Shown: piece after piece, positions 19,101 to 21,547 of the stretch
Position numbering within the stretch: position 1 is the stretch's first letter
Layout: every line of letters begins with the position of its first letter
Origin: a virus
Direction: 5' to 3' (one strand)
Virus record (IMG/VR): IMGVR_UViG_3300008114_000172
Coordinates: 1-21,547 of that record
DNA: 21,547 bases
Translations under genes and position numbers: made by a program
The notes under the pieces: model-generated
Database searches by the model: none
Told to the model about the DNA's origin: nothing
Seen by the model: only the letters and a program-made list of their open reading frames with translations

Positions 19101-21547
19101 CAAGATGCTCTAAACAAACAAGATTTAACTATTCTTGATACTACAAACTTACCAAGATTTAAGAATGGTATCATTGTAGATTCATTCAAAGGACATTCTG
19201 TAGCTGATGTAACTTCAGCAGAATATCAAGCCTCTATTGACCCAAGATACCAAGAGTTAAGACCATCATTCAATGTAACATCTCGCATGCTTACATTTGA
19301 TGCAGCTAATTCTTCATCATATCTACAAACTGGTCCATTTGTGACAGTTTTGGCTTCTAACACAGCTTTTGTAAGTCAACCATTAGCATCAAAAACAATG
19401 AACATTAACCCATTCAATGTGGTTAATTACCTTGGTAAAATTACGCTTAATCCACCAAGTGATGTTTGGGTTGATACAAGTAAGAAACCCGATGTTCTTG
19501 TAAATATAGGTGGTGATAAAGATGCTTGGGAATTAATTTTAGGTGCAACAAACGCTTCAGGATTTACTACTGAATGGGGTTCATGGGAAACTGTTTGGTC
19601 AGGAACTCCAACTACAACTACTCAATTTATTGGCACAGGTCGTATTCCAGATAGAAATGTTAATAGAACGACAACAACGATTCAAGAAAGACAAACTCGC
19701 ACTGGTGTAACTTCTACCGTTTCAACAGAAACCATCACACAGTCTATTGGTGACCGTGTAGTGGATGTTTCTGTTGTTCCTTACATGAGGTCAAGAAGTG
19801 TATTATTCACCGCCTCTGATTTCAAACCAGATACCGTATTATATCCATTCTTTGATAATACAACTGTTGAGAAATATGTAGCTCGTGCAAATAGATTTAT
19901 TCTTGCTGGTAATGGTCTAAATTATAGAACAACAACTTCTAATACTGAAACAGTTACCGTTTTCAATAATGCAACAGCTACAACCAACGGTTCTGCTATT
20001 ATTGTTAAAACATCTAACACTTCAGCGTTTGTTGTCAATATTACACCAACAACATCATTTAATATTGCTAACGCTAACTTAATTGGTTCTTCAACATCAA
20101 CTAGCACAAGAATTTCTGGTTATGAACACTATTCAGGTTTAGTTGGTGCAGCTACATCAAGCACAATCACATTAGCAATTGATGCTACTGGCGCTAATAA
20201 TGAAGTTCTCTACGGCAATACTGCAAATAGTAATATCATTTCTATCGTAGGCGGTACAGGTGCGGGCCAACAAGCAACCATTTCTTCATACAACGCTTCT
20301 ACACGAATTGTAACTATTTCTGGCACATGGTCAACTACACCAGATACTACATCTACCTATTCTATCGGGCGTTTAACAACTACTCGTGCCGGTGATGTGG
20401 CTGGTATTTTCAATATACCTGCAAGCACATTTAGAACAGGTGAAAAACTATTCCGCTTAATTGATTCATCTACTGGTGATGTTCCTTCATCAACCACAAA
20501 CGGTGATGCTTCATTCTATGCACAAGGTCTATTACAAACGACAGAAAATACAATCGTATCTACCGTTGCGCCGACAGTTCAAAGAACATCTGTTAATGAC
20601 ACTCGTGTAACCACAACAACAAGTGTCAATGATGTTCCTGTTGCTGGTTGGTGGGATCCATTGGCACAAACATTCTTAATTGCACCGGCACAACATCCAC
20701 AAGGCATCTTTATTGACAAACTTCGTGTGTGTTTCAAATCTAAGCATGATACTGCACCAGTTACATTACAATTAAGACCAACAGTTAATGGTTATCCATC
20801 ATCAACAACTGTTTATCCATATGGTTCTGTAACACTTACACCTGATAAAGTTAATGTGACTGATTCACCTGATTTAGATGACGCAACCAAATATACAGAG
20901 TTTGTATTTGACGCACCAATCTATATGTTACCTGGTGAACACTCATTCGTATTGTTATCTAACTCAAATGGTTATGAGGCTTATGTAGCTGAAGTTGGTA
21001 AACTAGACTTGGTATCTGGTTTACAGATTTCTGAGCAACCATATGGTGGTTCATTCTTCCAATCACAAAACGGTTCTACATGGTCAGCTGACCAAAACCT
21101 TGACATCATGTTTAGAATTTACCGTAAAGTGTTTAGCACAACACCAGCAACTGCACAGTTCTTGGTTGATAAACCAAGTTCTAATATAGCATTTGATTTG
21201 GTTGATTTAATTAGTTCTGAAGTAAGTATGGCTAATACTTCAGTTTCATATACATTCTTGTCTGAAAAATCTACTGGTGGTTTAACATCTTACAAAGCAA
21301 TTAATCCATTAGAAGATTATACAATGAATGATGGCGATGGACGCCGTGTGTTAAATCCAACCACAGGTAATACTTCATTTATTGTTAAGGCTGCAATCTC
21401 AACATTAAATACAGATATTTCACCAATATTAGACATTACTCGTTTTGGTGGCATCTTTGTTGATAATACAATCAATGATTTACCATTATTGAATTCAGGT
21501 TTTGTAATCGCAAATACTGGTACAGGATATGCTAACTCTGCTGATGT
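16200..21547 (+). CDS. DUF4815-type baseplate/tail-fibre attachment protein, gp10-like position (C-terminus cut)
   Basis: Open from ATG 16200 to the window edge, at least 1,782 residues with no end in sight. The N-terminus (FNVNPYYDDFDEDKKFLRML, then FKPGYAVQARELTQLQTILQ and FGNHVFKNGSVVSGG) is the DUF4815 signature of T4-like phage structural proteins. Further family marks are RRYTMRDIGTIEKRVENLEY at about 941, SLSLLEQDAL, and a C-terminal-type block from WWDPLAQTFLI at 1484 with CFKSKHDTAPVTLQLRPTVNG and an APIYMLPGEHSFVLL strand pair. Long Thr/Ser/Asn/Ala-rich beta regions lie between. Near 1348 is a GGTGAGQQATISSYN module common in phage tail proteins, and just before the edge a GTGYANSAD unit like those of gp6 and gp7. 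It sits where T4 has genes 9 and 10, so a wedge or fibre-anchoring role is inferred. Confidence 0.82.
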   Translation, partial: MSINTNFNVNPYYDDFDEDKKFLRMLFKPGYAVQARELTQLQTILQKQVERFGNHVFKNGSVVSGGTTFLQDATYLKLDSTYAGTAVTANNFIGATIVDSVSAPTKRAEVIKVYDADTGTGDPKTLLVKQIFGTAFTPGDTIYTFEASPTTANISTSGVGTGQIFSVTEGVYFYDGFFIQNDAQTIATSKYSSTTANARIGFEITESTITSSSDTSLLDPAQDASNYQAPGSDRFKINLTLATRSLDSTDTTQFIELARVEYGVLTRSYRFPIYSVLEDTLARRTYDESGNYTVRPFQISLQTNTSNTANMDVILSPGKAYVFGYEYETIAPTTLTIAKPRDTDSVANKRITADYGNFVYTNGHYGSFPINSLTTVDLHCVPNASINLTSTATITNTKVGTARVKSISYDSAANTADASTYEYKTYLFDVSIGSITGTINTATSSSVTIGNVTAGQIYSSVTDAYKGAKLRITSGPGSSESPKTITGFTSATQTLALAETFVTTPNNTSVFAIDFEFNDVDSIATFSSTTRINTADIDSRSKDAASTYTDAFLTDSRYEPTIFSLGQEYITQNSIADFSFSYRRLYESQTFVSSDSPALSVSSGESIASATSTSAIATNYQVVVTSAGTSPYTVGQTVPADKITSVNTTTRKLTITNANNMTANIIATIDFTLASGSPAKTKTLVSANATVQTTGGEDIFANSSVLVYASQGQTTIANTFVVKTPDTAQSLYVSDVIEIVGVYDYNGAAVANTGYTDVTSKYSFNNGQKDSYYDHAYIKLKPGQTPPAGPLVVRYNLYTSSGAGFFTVDSYPNYAAIPAYTSPTSGNEYDLRDSLDFRPVRRNATAAIGSAVQFDVDSSTTGPKIPENGSDILLDYNYYLPRIDKVVLHKNRTFDVIKGSSALNAVPPKDKDDTMNLYVLREPAYVANTGDIQVQYVNNRRYTMRDIGTIEKRVENLEYYTSLSLLEQDALNKQDLTILDTTNLPRFKNGIIVDSFKGHSVADVTSAEYQASIDPRYQELRPSFNVTSRMLTFDAANSSSYLQTGPFVTVLASNTAFVSQPLASKTMNINPFNVVNYLGKITLNPPSDVWVDTSKKPDVLVNIGGDKDAWELILGATNASGFTTEWGSWETVWSGTPTTTTQFIGTGRIPDRNVNRTTTTIQERQTRTGVTSTVSTETITQSIGDRVVDVSVVPYMRSRSVLFTASDFKPDTVLYPFFDNTTVEKYVARANRFILAGNGLNYRTTTSNTETVTVFNNATATTNGSAIIVKTSNTSAFVVNITPTTSFNIANANLIGSSTSTSTRISGYEHYSGLVGAATSSTITLAIDATGANNEVLYGNTANSNIISIVGGTGAGQQATISSYNASTRIVTISGTWSTTPDTTSTYSIGRLTTTRAGDVAGIFNIPASTFRTGEKLFRLIDSSTGDVPSSTTNGDASFYAQGLLQTTENTIVSTVAPTVQRTSVNDTRVTTTTSVNDVPVAGWWDPLAQTFLIAPAQHPQGIFIDKLRVCFKSKHDTAPVTLQLRPTVNGYPSSTTVYPYGSVTLTPDKVNVTDSPDLDDATKYTEFVFDAPIYMLPGEHSFVLLSNSNGYEAYVAEVGKLDLVSGLQISEQPYGGSFFQSQNGSTWSADQNLDIMFRIYRKVFSTTPATAQFLVDKPSSNIAFDLVDLISSEVSMANTSVSYTFLSEKSTGGLTSYKAINPLEDYTMNDGDGRRVLNPTTGNTSFIVKAAISTLNTDISPILDITRFGGIFVDNTINDLPLLNSGFVIANTGTGYANSAD

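Noticed and set aside
1-21547. tRNA genes, CRISPR arrays, insertion sequences, attachment sites
   Set aside because: The window is almost entirely protein-coding with gaps of at most 46 bp outside the gene 26 extension; no cloverleaf, spaced repeats, transposase or integrase was seen.

Overview
The window is a densely packed structural-gene block from a tailed phage with a contractile T4-type tail. It is AT-rich (by eye about one third G+C) and nearly gap-free. Most products can be matched to T4 baseplate and tail proteins, but in forms typical of environmental T4-like myoviruses of aquatic bacteria: a central spike without a lysozyme domain, a very large DUF4815-type protein, and wedge proteins enlarged by Gly/Ser/Thr/Asn-rich beta repeats. 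The host cannot be read from this sequence. There are no tRNA genes, integrase, transposase, CRISPR array or cellular genes.

The layout is divergent around a 46-bp spacer (5235-5280). Leftward (minus strand), in order of transcription: head-completion nuclease gp4, an unassigned 192-aa conserved protein, the tail-tube initiator gp54-like protein (gp19 fold), gp26 with a 66-codon extension in the -1 frame, then two tandem paralogous tape-measure-like proteins, the second cut by the window edge. Rightward (plus strand): tail-tube cap gp48, wedge gp53, hub gp27-like, spike gp5, wedge gp25, gp6, gp7-like, gp8, and a DUF4815 protein of more than 1,782 residues that runs off the right edge. A T4-type late promoter (CATAAATACTATC, 11 of 13 matches to TATAAATACTATT) lies in the spacer and points at gp48.

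Together the genes encode most of the baseplate: hub and spike (27, 5), wedges (53, 25, 6, 7, 8 and the DUF4815 protein), the platform from which the tube grows (48, 54), the presumed hub/tape-measure assembly factor (26) and the presumed length ruler. Gene 4 belongs to head completion.

The most interesting signal is at the end of gene 26. A perfect -1 slippery heptamer (T TTT TTC) sits two codons before the stop, and the -1 frame then stays open for 66 codons, has no start codon for its first 19, and ends 2 bp before the first tape-measure-like gene. This has the layout of the lambda G/G-T tail-assembly-chaperone frameshift transplanted onto a T4-type gene 26. Other points are the tandem tape-measure-like paralogs, beta-repeat modules shared by four adjacent wedge genes, and TATAAATA-like boxes placed directly over start codons.
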